A stretch of 64,000 nt of DNA from Nymphalis io (GCF_905147045.1 NC_065910.1:9486001-9550000), one strand, 5' to 3'. Counted from the stretch's first letter, positions 1 to 10,971 are shown. The notes: generated from the sequence alone by a model not told the origin. Translations and numbers: made by a program.

Positions 1-140
1 GGGTTACTCGTAGTTTTGTAGTACTTCAAATAATCGAAGGGTTAACGTCCAAATCGCATTTTACATTTGGTTTGGAATCGACAAGCTCTGTACCATCAGT
101 AGTGAAGTGTATAGAACTGTTGAATAATTTCCTCTTTTGA

Positions 141-281
141 ATTTGAATCGAGGCGTGAAGAGGCATCTTCCGGGCCGGCAAGGGGGACACGTAGTGCAGA
201 TCATTCTTCCCGACTGTATTGCCGTCGTTGCGTTTGAACTCTACTACCATTTACCACCAGGCGGAGTAGTCATTTGCCTTG
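141..281 (+). mobile_element. Element E fragment, fused to SINE-A
   Basis: GGCGTGAAGAGGCATCTTCC, GGGCCGGCAAGGGGG, CAGATCATTCTTCCCGAC and CCATTTACCACCAGGCGG are the same sequence, in opposite orientation, as 36850-37010 and 47725-47915. The right edge runs into a SINE-A body without spacer. Confidence 0.75.
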
Positions 282-285
282 TCTT

Positions 286-500
286 GTATAATTCATCTCG
301 TACTTTACGGCGAAGGAAAACATCGTGAGAAAACCACATGACACATGCAGTGTCTAATTTCACTGAAAATCTGCCACATGTGTATTCCACCAACCCGCAT
401 TGGAGCAGCGTGGTGGAATAACCTCCGAACCTTCTCCTCAAAAAGGGAGAGGAGGCCTTAGCACTTAGGAGCCAGCAGTGGGACACTCACAGGCTGTTAC
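286..500 (+). mobile_element. SINE-A, 5'-truncated
   Basis: It starts in the middle of the SINE-A body (ATTCATCTCGTAC) and runs to the conserved end CAGGCTGTTAC. The tRNA-like head is missing; instead a reversed piece of element E abuts directly upstream. An insertion (gcacttaggag) lies near the 3' end. Confidence 0.8.
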
Positions 501-611
501 GATACGATATTACGATAATGTGTTACTGTAACAATGTCTTCCGGCGGTCTTGTACATCTTTGCGTCACCCATTTGCTTGATTGTCTTAGCTTAAATATCC
601 CACAACTAGTT

Positions 612-777
612 AAATCATCTCGTACTAAATGGTGACGGAGCACATCGTAAGGAAACCTGCATCCGCTGAATGGAAATCTTCCATAACACGCATTGGCAGC
701 ATGGTGGAGTAACTTTTAAATCTTTTCGAAATGGGGAAGAGGTCTTCGCCCAGCTGTGGGAGATTGCAGGCTGCGTA
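612..777 (+). mobile_element. SINE-A, diverged fragment
   Basis: An older copy in the same orientation: TAAATCATCTCGTAC, ACATCGTAAGGAAACCTGCA and GCATGGTGGAGTAA match the SINE-A body with many substitutions and small deletions. Confidence 0.65.
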
Positions 778-1423
778 TACGGCTACTTTGTATTTGCTTA
801 GTATTGTTTTAGTCTGCATCACAAAAAACGCTTTAGTATAATAGATTAAATGTTTTATTGTAGATAAAAAAAAAATAACAAATTGGCTTGTTCGAATAAT
901 TTGGCATTGTACGCCAAAAGATGCACTATTTATTTAATTCATCCAATAATATAATTCACGTGGGGTAAGATGCAATCGAGCAAGTGCAATTAACGCGAAT
1001 TTCGACGCCATATTTTTTATTCCTATATTTTGATTTAATTTCACAGTCAACGCGCGCATATGGCGACTTGTGCGCAGTGAAGTGACGGAATTAGGTATTT
1101 ACTAATAGGGTGTGTTAAATGTGCAATTTTTTTTGTTAGAAAGTTGTAGAAACTACCCCTGTTCGTAATTAATGCGTAGATTGTTTTATTGCAAATTAGA
1201 GAAAAGGGTAAACAAATGAAATCTATGATAATAAATTCGATGTAGAAGGATTACATTCATATATTTATGTTGAAAGTAAAAACTACTAGAGTTTCGGAAA
1301 ATGAAATACTCTGACTTGAGAGGAAAGAAAATCTGTGTTTTTGTCAGTTTTTGTAAAAGTTTTCAATTTTCAATATGATATGACAAACATTTTGGTCTCT
1401 TATGTTTATGTCTTGTCTTATTT

Positions 1424-1649
1424 TACTGGTGGTAGAGCTTTGTGCAAGCTCGTCTAGGTAGGTACCACCAACTTATCAGATATTCTACCGCAAAACAGCA
1501 GTACTTGATAAGTGAGCCAGTTGGTGGCCCATTGGTGATGTAAGCGATGGTTAACATTTCTTACAATGCCAATGTCTATGGGCGTTGGTGACCACTTACT
1601 ATCAGGTGGCCCATATGCTCGTCCGCCTTCCTATTCTATAAAAAAAAAC
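1424..1649 (+). mobile_element. SINE-B with internal deletion
   Basis: It begins ACTGGTGGTAGAGCTTTGTG and ends CCGCCTTCCTATTCTATAAA with a short A-run. About 75 bp in the middle are deleted: the join is AAGTGAGCCAG to TTGGTGGCCCATTGGTG. Confidence 0.85.
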
Positions 1650-1654
1650 CTGTT

Positions 1655-1760
1655 GTACAAGCTTCCGCTCGCGGCTACCCCCGCATGGGAGGGGGGCAAA
1701 TGTAGCCTATGTTAAGTCAGGGTATAAGCTATCTCTATTCGTCATCCAAACCGTTCAGTT
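1655..1760 (+). mobile_element. Helitron-like (Lep1-type) fragment
   Basis: AAGCTTCCGCTCGCGGCTAC, AATGTAGCCTATGTTAAGTC, AAGCTATCTCTATTCG and CCAAACCGTTCAG keep the layout of the non-autonomous Helitron-like repeats that are common in butterflies and moths. It directly follows a SINE-B. Confidence 0.45.
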
Positions 1761-1920
1761 TTGCGTGTAGGTAATAAATAATCCTCACTAACTTTAGCGT
1801 TTATAATATTAGTTTAGTAGGATGATTGTAATCTATAATTGAAATATAATTTCAAGGCATATTCAGTCACCTTTTTAAGGTCATTTCACAGGAGCATATT
1901 AAATGTAAAGCTACCACCGG

Positions 1921-1923
<3 letters not shown>

Positions 1924-2005
<82 letters not shown>

Positions 2006-2216
2006 ATAGAATAGGAAGGAGGACGAGCATATGGGCCACCTGATGGTAAGTGGTCACCAAACGCCCTTAGACATTGGCATTGTAAGAAATGTCAACCATC
2101 GCTTATAGCCAATGCGCCACCAACCTTGGGAACTAAGATTTTATGTCCCTTGTGCCTGTAATTACACTGGCTCACTCACCCTTCAAACCGGAACACAACA
2201 ATATCAAGTATTCTGG
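1924..2216 (-). mobile_element. SINE-B, young copy with 78-nt poly(A) tail (poly(T) on plus strand)
   Basis: A run of 78 T (1924-2001) precedes ATAGAATAGGAAGGAGGACG, so it is the poly(A) tail of a minus-strand retroposon. It shares diagnostic changes (CACCAAACGCCCTTAG, CTTATAGCCAATGCG, AAGATTTTATGTCCC) with copies at 24754 and 31312. The 5' end is cut at CAAGTATT. No clear target-site duplication is visible. It is followed by unrelated sequence. Confidence 0.88.
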
Positions 2217-2779
2217 CTAGAACCAGCAATTAATTAATATTTCTATGTGTAATCGCGATAGCTTAGCGGATATGGGGACTGTATTAAGATGGATAGAAAT
2301 GGGGTAACTCGAAATCGGGGCTCTTACTTGTGAAGCTTCTTTTTCTCAGGGAGCGCTCCCTTGGTCTTAGCATGCACTTGAAGAACACAAGCCATGGGAT
2401 GGGTGATAGTATTGTGGGATAGGTAACACACACACAAGTCGCCGTTTTCCACACGAGAACTATACGTCATACGTCAAAATCAAATCATGGATAAGAAATG
2501 ACGTTCTTATGCATTCCTACCTAAATTTTGTGAGGTGTTCTGCGTACGCGAGGTCCTAGTCCAAAATTAGATCCTTATTATATCCACGCGAAGTCAGACG
2601 GCTAGCTTAGTAGATTATAAAGGAATGTTTTATAGAATATGTTGGTTGTGGTAGGTATTTGCCATCTAACTATACGAGTAACCTGACATTATTCCCATAC
2701 GTATTAAGAATCCGACTAAACTCGACAGCAAATAATATACTGCGGTAACTATCGTTTTTTTTTTTATTCAAGACTCAAC

Positions 2780-2905
2780 GTTCGCAGTTCACATGTGACA
2801 GGTCGCGTGTCGTGGTGTCGCGGTATCCTCGAGGGTATTCGGTTCGATTACCGTCCCACGAGTCCTCGTGTCGTGTGCGGGTGATACGCGATGGATATGT
2901 TGTAT
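2780..2905 (+). promoter_or_regulatory. CpG-rich block ahead of a short ORF
   Basis: GGTCGCGTGTCGTGGTGTCG, CGGTATCCTCGAGGG and CGTGTCGTGTGCGGGTG precede an ATG at 2891 (61 codons, MDMLYTAAIVVTYFF...). The frame soon becomes AT-rich and isoleucine/asparagine-rich, so the ORF itself is doubtful. The GC block could be a transcription start region. Confidence 0.22.
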
Positions 2906-3915
2906 ACAGCTGCAATCGTTGTAACGTATTTTTTTATTGCGGTTTCTGATAATTTAATTTATTCTTTAAGTAATATTAAATTTAAAATGATTAAAGAAAG
3001 TTTTGACAGCAGAGAACAAATCTACAACCAGATTGGAATTTACTCAGCTTATAAAATAAATATAAGCGAAATATAACTGTCTGGCTGACTCATCACGAGA
3101 TCTCCGAAAATACAAATCCGTTAGATTTTAAAATTTATCTTACGATTAGTTATTACTTTCGCGACGTAGACGCTAACTGAGAATGGATCTTGCAATCTTG
3201 AAATATTGTTGGATTAGCTGAAAAATCAACTAAATGAAAATAAAAACGCACCTAATACCATTATGTATTCTGCATAAAATCACAGACTAGTAAATAACAT
3301 CCATTTAAACTTGTATAATATGTAATATGTAACTGAAGCATATCATGGTTTGTTTATTATAATAATATTTATATTACAATTAAGACTAAGTGAATTGTTT
3401 CACTTGCTGTAGAAATGTTAGAGGTTTAAAAGAACTACTCAAATTTAAAAGCAAATCTTTCTATCTTACATAATATAGTATTTCGTTCGTTAATATAGTC
3501 TTTGTTCAATTCATTCCATAACTAAAGTTAAAATTTAAATCTTAATCTGTTGGCAATAGAGCTCATAATAACTTATCATTAATCTGTATTTTTTTTCTGC
3601 CATCTCCAGTAATTAACATACACGTGCCGTATAATTATTATAATTGTTTACATTCGTAATTGGATTAGGGGTACGTTCAGTTTGTAAACGATTCTCGTAA
3701 ACAAAATATTCGTCTTCGTGTGTGTCATCATTCGGTATGAAGATTGTGTTGGTCGGTATAGTTTTTAATATTCTTCGAAATTTAAACTTTGTAATGTTAA
3801 ACAAACAAAAATATTTTACTTTGTTATATAATATAAGATTCATTAAATTACAATGTATTATTAATAACGTTACTTGTATTTGATACTACCTACGATATTC
3901 TTGGTGACGATAATT

Positions 3916-4198
3916 GACTGCCTCGTTGGTCTAGTGGTTTGTTATAAGGCCGCAGACCCGAAGGTCCTGGGTTCAATTCCCAGGTCGGGCCAATAAAAAG
4001 TTATTGGGTTTTTCCGTCAGAATATTCTCAGTAGCAGCCCGGAGTCTGGAAGTTCGAAGTGCCACGGAAAGCACGTAAAGCCGTTGGCCCTGCGCCTGAA
4101 CTCTGTCCGGTCGTGTCGGATTGCGTTCCATCGGACTATGAGAGCTAAGGAAGAGAGAGTGCACCTGTGTTTGCGCACACATCGGTCTGGGGGACGTT
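3916..4198 (+). mobile_element. SINE-D with clear tRNA-derived head
   Basis: The head GCCTCGTTGGTCTAGTGGTT (A-box) and GGTCCTGGGTTCAATTCCCA (B-box) at 3920-3992 imitate a tRNA gene. The body (CAGCAGCCCGGAGTCTGGA-like block, CGGAAAGCACGTAAAGCCGT, GCACCTGTGTTTGCGCACAC) continues to a shortened tail ATCGGTCTGGGGGACG. It is a SINE, not a functional tRNA: the acceptor and anticodon stems do not pair properly. Confidence 0.88.
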
Positions 4199-4388
4199 TT
4201 TTTTAGTGGTAGGGTTTTGTGCGAGCCTGCCAAGCCTAGACAGGCATACATTGCATCACATATTGTACAGCTAAACAACACTGCTTAGTATTGTTGTGTT
4301 TTGAGTTTAAAGTAAGTAGGCCAAAGTTATTACGTGCACGAGTGATATATCTTCTTAGTTCCCAAGGTGGCTATAGTATTGTCGATGT

Positions 4389-4900
4389 AAGGGATGTTTA
4401 TATATTTTTTCGTCTATACCGCAATGTTTGAAGACGAAAGTCTTCAACCAATGCGTCTTACCTGCCATGACATACGGTGCCGAAACGTGGACACTAACTG
4501 CGGGACTAGTCCACAAATTCAAAGTCGCTCAGCGTGCTATGGAGCGAGCTATGCTCGGAGTATCTTTGAAGGATAAGATCAGAAATGAGATTATCCGGAA
4601 AAGAACCGGAGTCACCGACATAGCTTGCAAAATTAGCAGGCTGAAGTGGCAGTGGGCTGGTCACGTATGTCGTAGGACCGATGGCCGTTGGAGCAGACGA
4701 GTCCTAGAGTGGAGACCGCGAATCGGCAAGCGCAGCGTAGGGCGCCCTCCAGCCAGGTGGACCGACGACCTTAAGAAGGTGGCGGGCACCAACTGGATGC
4801 GGAAGGCGGAGGACAGGGAGCTTTGGCGCACCTTGGGAGAGGCCTATGTTCAGCAGTGGACAACGATTGGCTGTTGATTGATTGATTGAAGGGATGTTTA
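4389..4900 (+). repeat. Target-site duplication bracketing the RTE insertion
   Basis: AAGGGATGTTTA occurs at 4389-4400 and again at 4889-4900, directly flanking the LINE. The duplicated sequence is part of the SINE-B host copy, whose sequence continues in register on both sides. Confidence 0.8.
4408..4888 (+). mobile_element. 5'-truncated RTE-clade LINE, 3' end of the endonuclease-reverse transcriptase ORF
   Basis: An open frame from 4428 to 4874 encodes the C-terminal end of a lepidopteran endonuclease-reverse transcriptase: VFNQCVLPAMTYGAETWTLT, then RAMERAMLGVSLKDKIRNE, LKWQWAGHVCRRTDGRW, VGRPPARWTDDLKKVAG and a closing YVQQWTTIGC. These are typical of the thumb/C-terminal part of RTE-type elements. 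A short TTGATTGATTGATTG tail follows the stop, as expected for RTE 3' ends. A 12-bp target-site duplication (AAGGGATGTTTA at 4389-4400 and 4889-4900) brackets it. The endonuclease and most of the reverse transcriptase are missing, so the copy is dead on arrival. Confidence 0.85.
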
Positions 4901-5100
4901 ATATTTCTTATAACGCTAATTTCTATTGGCCTATTATAATCAAAAAAGGTGACCTCTTAATATCCGTATAAACTTTACGAATATTGTTTTAATATTATTT
5001 TACTTTCTTTAATTATAATACATTACATTCCGTGCCCTAAACTATACTTACACTTACACGACAACATTTTAAAAGGCGGCGGTACAAAGGTACCACAGTA

Positions 5101-5187
5101 ATGAGTGTCACAAATGCGTTTTCTCTGTATCCTCGCGGGGGCTCGGTCGGTTCTCGTCACAATGTGATTTTTGTGTACATTTTGTTG
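5101..5187 (+). CDS. Possible short first coding exon (unrecognised)
   Basis: ATG at 5101 opens 29 codons (MSVTNAFSLYPRGGSVGSRH, then NVIFVYILL) that end exactly at a strong donor, TTG|GTGAGT at 5188. GC content is locally raised. There is no match to a known family and no clear acceptor partner. Its phase (0) does not fit the phase-2 acceptor of the first SCAPER-like exon, so it would not be the directly preceding exon. Confidence 0.18.
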
Positions 5188-5728
5188 GTGAGTGCGCCCT
5201 CTTAACTGTTATTATAATATACATATATATTATAATATATATATAATATATATTTGATATATATATCGTTTTAAATTTGATGTTTATTTTTCTTTGTTTG
5301 TCTTGTTATTTTTATGTTAAACATTATTATTACTTGAATGTTTGAAGCTAAATATTGTAATGGTTAGATTTTTTGTTTCACTTTAACAAATTGATACGAA
5401 CGTTTTATAATAATTATAAATGTTGTATATAACTGCAAAGGTAAATAACACAGTATATTAAGATGAAATGTATATTACAAGTGTTTTGTGATTAGTTGAT
5501 TATCTTAATCAAAAGTAAATAAAATAATAAGGCTTTCTATTTTTGAGGGGCTGTTCTAAAGTGGATTAGTGCACCAGGCAAGGGACATCTTAGTTCCAAA
5601 GTCAATTTATGGTCAAGCTGTCCAATAATTAAAAAAAACCACGCAAATATTTACATTTATGACGTTAACGATATTGATTTATAATTTAAATCATTACTAA
5701 TCTTTTCATAGTCGGTTAGATACGAGTT

Positions 5729-5820
5729 GAATATGATGCAAATAAACGCCCCGCCTCCATTGTCCGTACGTCTCAATCGACGTCCCGCGGCGCCCGCTGT
5801 GTTGTTGTGTCCACTAAATC
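5729..5820 (+). promoter_or_regulatory. GC-rich patch with octamer motif
   Basis: ATGCAAAT (5736-5743), the POU-domain octamer, lies next to GCCCCGCCTCC (GC/KLF box), then CGTACGTCTCAATCGACG and CCGCGGCGCCC. Not a known repeat; surrounded by AT-rich DNA. Confidence 0.22.
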
Positions 5821-6025
5821 TAATGCTTCTATTGTATGATTAACTTATATTTTACTTAATAATATAACATAGAGTGGATTAGAATTATCGTTTTATTGGA
5901 GGCCCGTTGCACCTGTATAAAATGTTGTATGTGCTTTGTGTATATAATAACAGTGGTCCACTAATTATTTAAACTGAATAAGAGCAACGTATTTCTATCA
6001 GTCGTTATAATCTATATATATATCA

Positions 6026-6323
6026 GTAACAGCCTGTTAATGTCCCACAGCTGGGCTAAGGCCTCCTCTCCCTTTTGAGGAGAAGGCTTGGAGCTTATTC
6101 CACCACGCTGCTCCAATGCGGGTTGGTGGAATACACATGTGACAGAATTTCAATGAAATTAGACACATGCAGGTTTCCTCACGATGTTTTCCTTCACCGT
6201 CAAGCACGAGATGAATTATAAACACAAATTAAGCACATAAACATTCAGTGGTGCTTGCCCGGGTTTGAACCCACGATCATCGGTTAAGATTCACGCGTTC
6301 TTACCACTGGGCCATCTCGGCTT
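6026..6323 (-). mobile_element. SINE-A, near full length
   Basis: On the minus strand it begins AAGCCGAGATGGCCCAGTGG. This contains a pol III A-box (TGGCCCAGTGG), followed by a B-box (GGGTTCAAACC), so the head is tRNA-derived. The body ends with the conserved GGGACATTAACAGGCTGTTAC. The gene-like frames within it are repeat translations. Confidence 0.9.
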
Positions 6324-7182
6324 TTTATATATATATAAAAGAATAATTGACTGATATATCAACGCATAACCCAAACTGTTACTGGGTCTAGCACCATGGA
6401 AATTTGCATAAGGGCTCCTTTTACACAGGAAAGGATTTTTTTAGCACTAATGAAGGATTTTCAGAAATGTAACCCCTGAGGTAGCTAAGTGATACAGGGA
6501 TCAGTTTCTATAAAAATCCTTTATTTTTGAAGATAGATCTTTAGAAATTTGTGTTTAGCAATTCTGAATTATGACGCGAACGAAGCTGCAGGTGAAGCGC
6601 TAGTATTGTTGTTTACATTTGATTACCCAAAAAATTACCTTAAATTATAGAATTATCATTGTTGAACTGTAACATTATATTAAGATTTTTTTTTAATTTT
6701 TACTAATTGAATAATGATTACTAGACCAGGGAATAAGAAGATTTTTTATTCGAGAACAATATGATGGTTTTAATTTCAAAAGCGATTGGATAAAATAGGT
6801 AATATAACAATTATAAAAGTCATTCAATTTGTGTATCAAAATCAATAATATTTTAAATAATAAAAATTTCTACCTCGATTTGCATATAGTATGTAATCAA
6901 AACAAAATCTGTTCAATATATTAAAAGCCCTTGTACAGTAGGCGTGTGGGCAGCGCTCAGCGGGCGACGGGCAACGCCACGGGATGTCTATTTACGCTTT
7001 ACGGATGAAATGATTATATAAGATTAGCTTCAATATTATGGATCAATTGTTAAAAGTAAATGACGACCAACTTATGGGTTTTTGTAAAAGCCACTAATTG
7101 TCCCACTGCTGGACAATAGCCTTCGATTTTCAGGAAAAGGCTTGGAGCTTATTCCACCCAGCTTTTGAATGTGAGTCGTTAT

Positions 7183-7453
7183 AGTAATAATAATATCCTG
7201 GGACATTTTTCACACACGGCCATCTGATCCCAAATTAATCTTGTACAAAGCTTGTGCTATGGAAACCAGACAACTGATGTACTACATATACTACTTTTCT
7301 TTTTGTAAATACATACTTATATAGATAATTACACCCAGACTCAGGACAAACAGACATGTTCATGCACACAAATGTCTGTCCTGGGTGGTAATCGAACCCG
7401 CAGCCTTCGACGTGAAAAGGCAAGTATCTACCAACCACGCCAACCGGCTCGTC
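7183..7453 (-). mobile_element. SINE-C, full length
   Basis: On the minus strand the head reads GGTTGGCGTGGTTGGTAGAT with a B-box-like GGGTTCGATTACC, so it is tRNA-derived. The body holds AATTACACCCAGACTCAGG and CAATGGGATCAG-type blocks, and the end is TCCCAGGATATTATTATTAC. A (TAA)n simple tract closes the element. Copies at 10004 and 43830 align along the whole length. Confidence 0.85.
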
Positions 7454-8031
7454 ATCGTTACTTACTATATATAATAAACGTTTTACTTTTAATAATATAA
7501 CAGTTTAACAATCGTTTTTATTTTAATTATAATTTTATGTACACACAATAATTTGCATGAATTAATTTCCAGTAGAAAAATCATCGCTCGACGTCTACGT
7601 CTAGCGTGCTTTAAGTAAAAATCAATCATTGTTATCATATTATTATTTCGCCCCCAATTGGGCTGACAAGTGTCGTTTCTCAGTCAACGTACACCACGTG
7701 ACATTTCACACGGCTCTTAACATATTCCGTACCCCCTTGATTGAGTACGTATTGATAAATATTCAAATTGTTTTACATATAAGACGATAAATAATTAATT
7801 TGTAATAGAATTTGTTTTAATGTATTTTTTCTCGTGCATAGTGTTGCGATAGAACTGTATCCAAGTCGTCATCAGCCTGCAAACAAACGAAAGTATATTG
7901 TAAAAATATTATACTTAATTATATAATATAATATTTTCGGGGTGAGAACTCTGCATAACGCTAATATTAAAAAAAAATCAAATACATTTGGTTCTATGGC
8001 ATCTTCAAATTTATCTTAGCTATCAGCTCAG

Positions 8032-8286
8032 TGTTTTTTTATATAGAATAGGAAGGCGGACGAGCATATAGGCCACCTGATGGTAAGTGGCCACCAACGC
8101 TCATAGATAATGGCATTGTAAGAAATGTTAACCATCGCTTACATCACCAATGCGCTACCAACCTTGGGAACTAAGATGTTATATCCCTTGTGCCTGTAAT
8201 TACATGCCTGTAATGATTGCGGTAGAATATCTGATGAGTGGGTGGTACCTAGCCAGACGAGCTAGCACAAAGCTATACCACCAGTA
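8032..8286 (-). mobile_element. SINE-B with internal deletion
   Basis: TAGAATAGGAAGGCGGACGA through CAAAGCTATACCACCAGTA. The segment between TGTAATTACA and GCGGTAGAATATC is shortened, with a small duplication of TGCCTGTAAT. Confidence 0.85.
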
Positions 8287-8439
8287 GTGTATTTTACTAT
8301 ATATATATTAAATATGAAATAATACATTTTTCAATTTCAAATTTTCAATATTTCAATCAAATTAATAAGCGAACAAAGAGCAAAAGACAACAAAAAAATG
8401 GAATTCACGTACAATCAAGTACACGAGAACACCAAAAAA

Positions 8440-8735
8440 CGCCCTCGTACAGCGTCGCATGTGTTCTCCGGGACATATGACGCGTAATCGAATGAAAACA
8501 ATCGACTTTTTTGACCCTCGTAATCGAATCGGACAATCGAAAACAATCCAATACTCGAACTAGCGATTATCGCCGCGTCGCTAAGTACTCGCGACGTCGA
8601 GCTGGGGTGAACGCGACTGGGGTGTGCGAGCGGGACAGAGATATGCACTTAGTCGTACAGTAGACGGAGAGGGAAAAGCGCTTCAGAGTGGAGTAGTAGC
8701 GACAGATTGGCGCGCACATGTCGAGATGCGATGTG
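8440..8735. promoter_or_regulatory. CpG-dense block, possible promoter or conserved regulatory element
   Basis: About 300 bp with many CG dinucleotides (TATCGCCGCGTCGC, CGCGACGTCGAGC, GATTGGCGCGCACATG) in otherwise CpG-poor DNA, and several TCGAATC/ATCGAAAACAATC repeats. It is not a recognised repeat. A 77-codon frame on the minus strand crosses it but has no recognisable product. Confidence 0.3.
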
Positions 8736-9399
8736 CTTTTTGCCAACTTTACGATAGGGATGGGTGCTTATGGGTTTACTGTTTTTATCGATAAGTTAGT
8801 GTAGGAATTTACGATAGATGATTTTCTAGTAAATATATTATAATTAATTTCAAGCGAGATAGCTAATTATTTCTCTTATTTGGTTTAATGCCTCAGTTTA
8901 TGGAGACTTGAAAGTTAAGTTATGTTGAAATAAACAATAATATAAATCTATATAAAATGTATGCATATTTATTTTTATTCGTGTTGTGTTTCATTGACTG
9001 AACTGCAATATAACGCTTTATATTTCAATTCGATTCTTAAACCCACCACTACTGTCATAGACGCGACTCCGTGAAAGGGGAGCCGCGGGCCGAATGGCGG
9101 CACTTGTTTGTGCGATTTAATTTCATTTATCAACGCATTACTTACTCAGAGAGAATTACTTATACGGATTACTCGACTTTCTCCGCCCCTTTTTTCATAT
9201 GTAAATATGTCACGTATTTTGAATTTGGAACACTATGAGCGGATTTCTTAATATATGTAAATTGAGATGTATGTTCATGTTGAAACATAATTTCAAATAT
9301 TTTTTTAATTTACTTTTCTTTTTCAATGTAAATTGTATATATATATATATATATTTTATTGGACTATTTCATATTCACATTAGTTACCGTACCGTAACC

Positions 9400-9464
9400 G
9401 TAACAGCCTGTGAATGTCCCACTGCTGGGCTAAAGGCCTCCTCTCCTCTTTTTGAGGAGAAGGT
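9400..9464 (-). mobile_element. SINE-A 3'-end fragment
   Basis: Only the last ~65 bp of SINE-A are present (GTAACAGCCTGTGAATGTCC through TTTTTGAGGAGAAGG on the plus strand). It is severely 5'-truncated, as common for retroposed copies. Confidence 0.8.
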
Positions 9465-10003
9465 CACATTAGTTGTAATATAGTTATTGCTGAAGCTGTG
9501 TAATGTTATTGTTATAATATTTACTTGGCTTATATTGCTATGTTCATTACAAAGTATTTTGTAGCGAGCTGTGTTTTAAAAAAGATTATATCAGGCGTGG
9601 TTTTTTTATCCTTAAATATTGTCAATTGTAACTTTATTCAATGGTCAAATGAATATTCTAAATAAGTTTAAGAAGTATAACAACTGGCATCTCTTGCCAT
9701 ATATAATAATACATTTTTTTTCCCAGACGATTATTTATTTTATTTTAATATATTAGTTTTTCAATCCGTTTCATCGTTTGACGCACAAATTACTGAACAA
9801 TCGTGTAGACGATTAAATTGTTTTTTTTTTTTATTAAATATTTTAAATTCAACTATTTAGGCTTCTACAACAAGTCCTTACTAATATTGTTAAAGCGAAA
9901 ATTAATTTGTTTACTTGTTTGTATGTTACGCTTACCTGTCTACTCACCTCAACCGATCAACATGTATTTTTTTAATGGACATGGGGTATCTAACAAGTCG
10001 GAA

Positions 10004-10250
10004 ACTAATAATAATAATAATATCCTGAGACATTTTTCACACACGGCCATCTGATCCCAAATTAAGCTTGTACAGAGTTTGTACTATGGAAACAAGACAA
10101 CTGATATACTACATATACTAATTTTCTTTTGTAAATACATACTTTTATAGATAATTACACCCAGACTCAGGACAAACAGACAGGTTCATGCACACAAATG
10201 TCTGTCCTGGGTGGGAATCGAACCCACAACTTTCGGCGTGAAGAGGCAAG
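10004..10250 (-). mobile_element. SINE-C, head-truncated
   Basis: From AATAATAATAATATCCTGAG to GGCGTGAAGAGGCAAG on the plus strand. The B-box (GGGAATCGAACCC complement) is kept; the A-box part is lost. Confidence 0.85.
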
Positions 10251-10971
10251 TAAAAATATTGCCTACATATCATTATTCAGTTTTCTACTACTTACAATGA
10301 GTATTTATTGCTCATAATTATATTTATCAATGAAACTCATTCTATTGTATTTATATAACAAAACAAACTTGCGAGTTTATTTTAAAACCCAAACCCCCTC
10401 TCGAATTGAAATTTTATATTCGAAAAGGGACAATGAATTTGTTTAGATTACATTTGCATTTTATATTTGCGTTTATTAAAGTGAAATAAATTCTGATGTC
10501 TCAATGTATGTGCCGCTGTCACGCCTCGTACGGTCGTTATTTCATACGAACGAATGATTTTTATGGGCATTTATGGGTTCGTGTAATGATTTGAACACCT
10601 GTTGCGTTGCGTTGTGATTTTTTCGTGTGTAATCTATCGGAAGGTCAATAAATACGATCAACATGGTCTATTAAATATGTTCCTAAGTATAAAAAATTTA
10701 TTGCTTTTGCTAACTAAGTAAATTTTAACTTAAAAAAACATATTGAATATATGTTTCGTTTTACAATTTAGAAAATAAATATGAAAATATATAATATAAC
10801 ATTCTTTGCAAAACACTTTTAAAGGTATATACAACATACATATATGTATTATATTAAATATAATTTTGTATCATAATATAAAAATACTTTAAAAATACAT
10901 TATATACAAATTAGGTTATCCAATAAAATAGCTGTAACGTTAAAAAGGAACTAAATATTCCTCAATCAATA

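Larger units (their letters stand above)
4205..4950 (+). mobile_element. SINE-B split by an RTE insertion
   Basis: AGTGGTAGGGTTTTGTGCGA, TTAGTATTGTTGTGTTTTGA and TTCTTAGTTCCCAAGG come before the LINE; AATATTTCTTATAACGCTAA and TTTCTATTGG come after it. SINE-B sequence is continuous once the LINE and one copy of the 12-bp duplication are removed. It is an old copy, well diverged from the consensus. Confidence 0.75.

Noticed and set aside
1924..2001. 78-nt poly(T) as an assembly artefact
   Set aside because: It sits exactly where the poly(A) tail of a minus-strand SINE-B belongs, so a biological origin is more likely; the exact length may still be uncertain.
3920..3992. tRNA-like sequence (A-box GGTCTAGTGG, B-box GGTTCAATTCC)
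   Set aside because: It is the head of a SINE-D whose body follows directly; related heads occur at 18664, 35970 and 39719, and the stems do not pair like a working tRNA.
6250..6323. tRNA-like head with B-box on the minus strand
   Set aside because: Same head occurs in all complete SINE-A copies; it belongs to the SINE.
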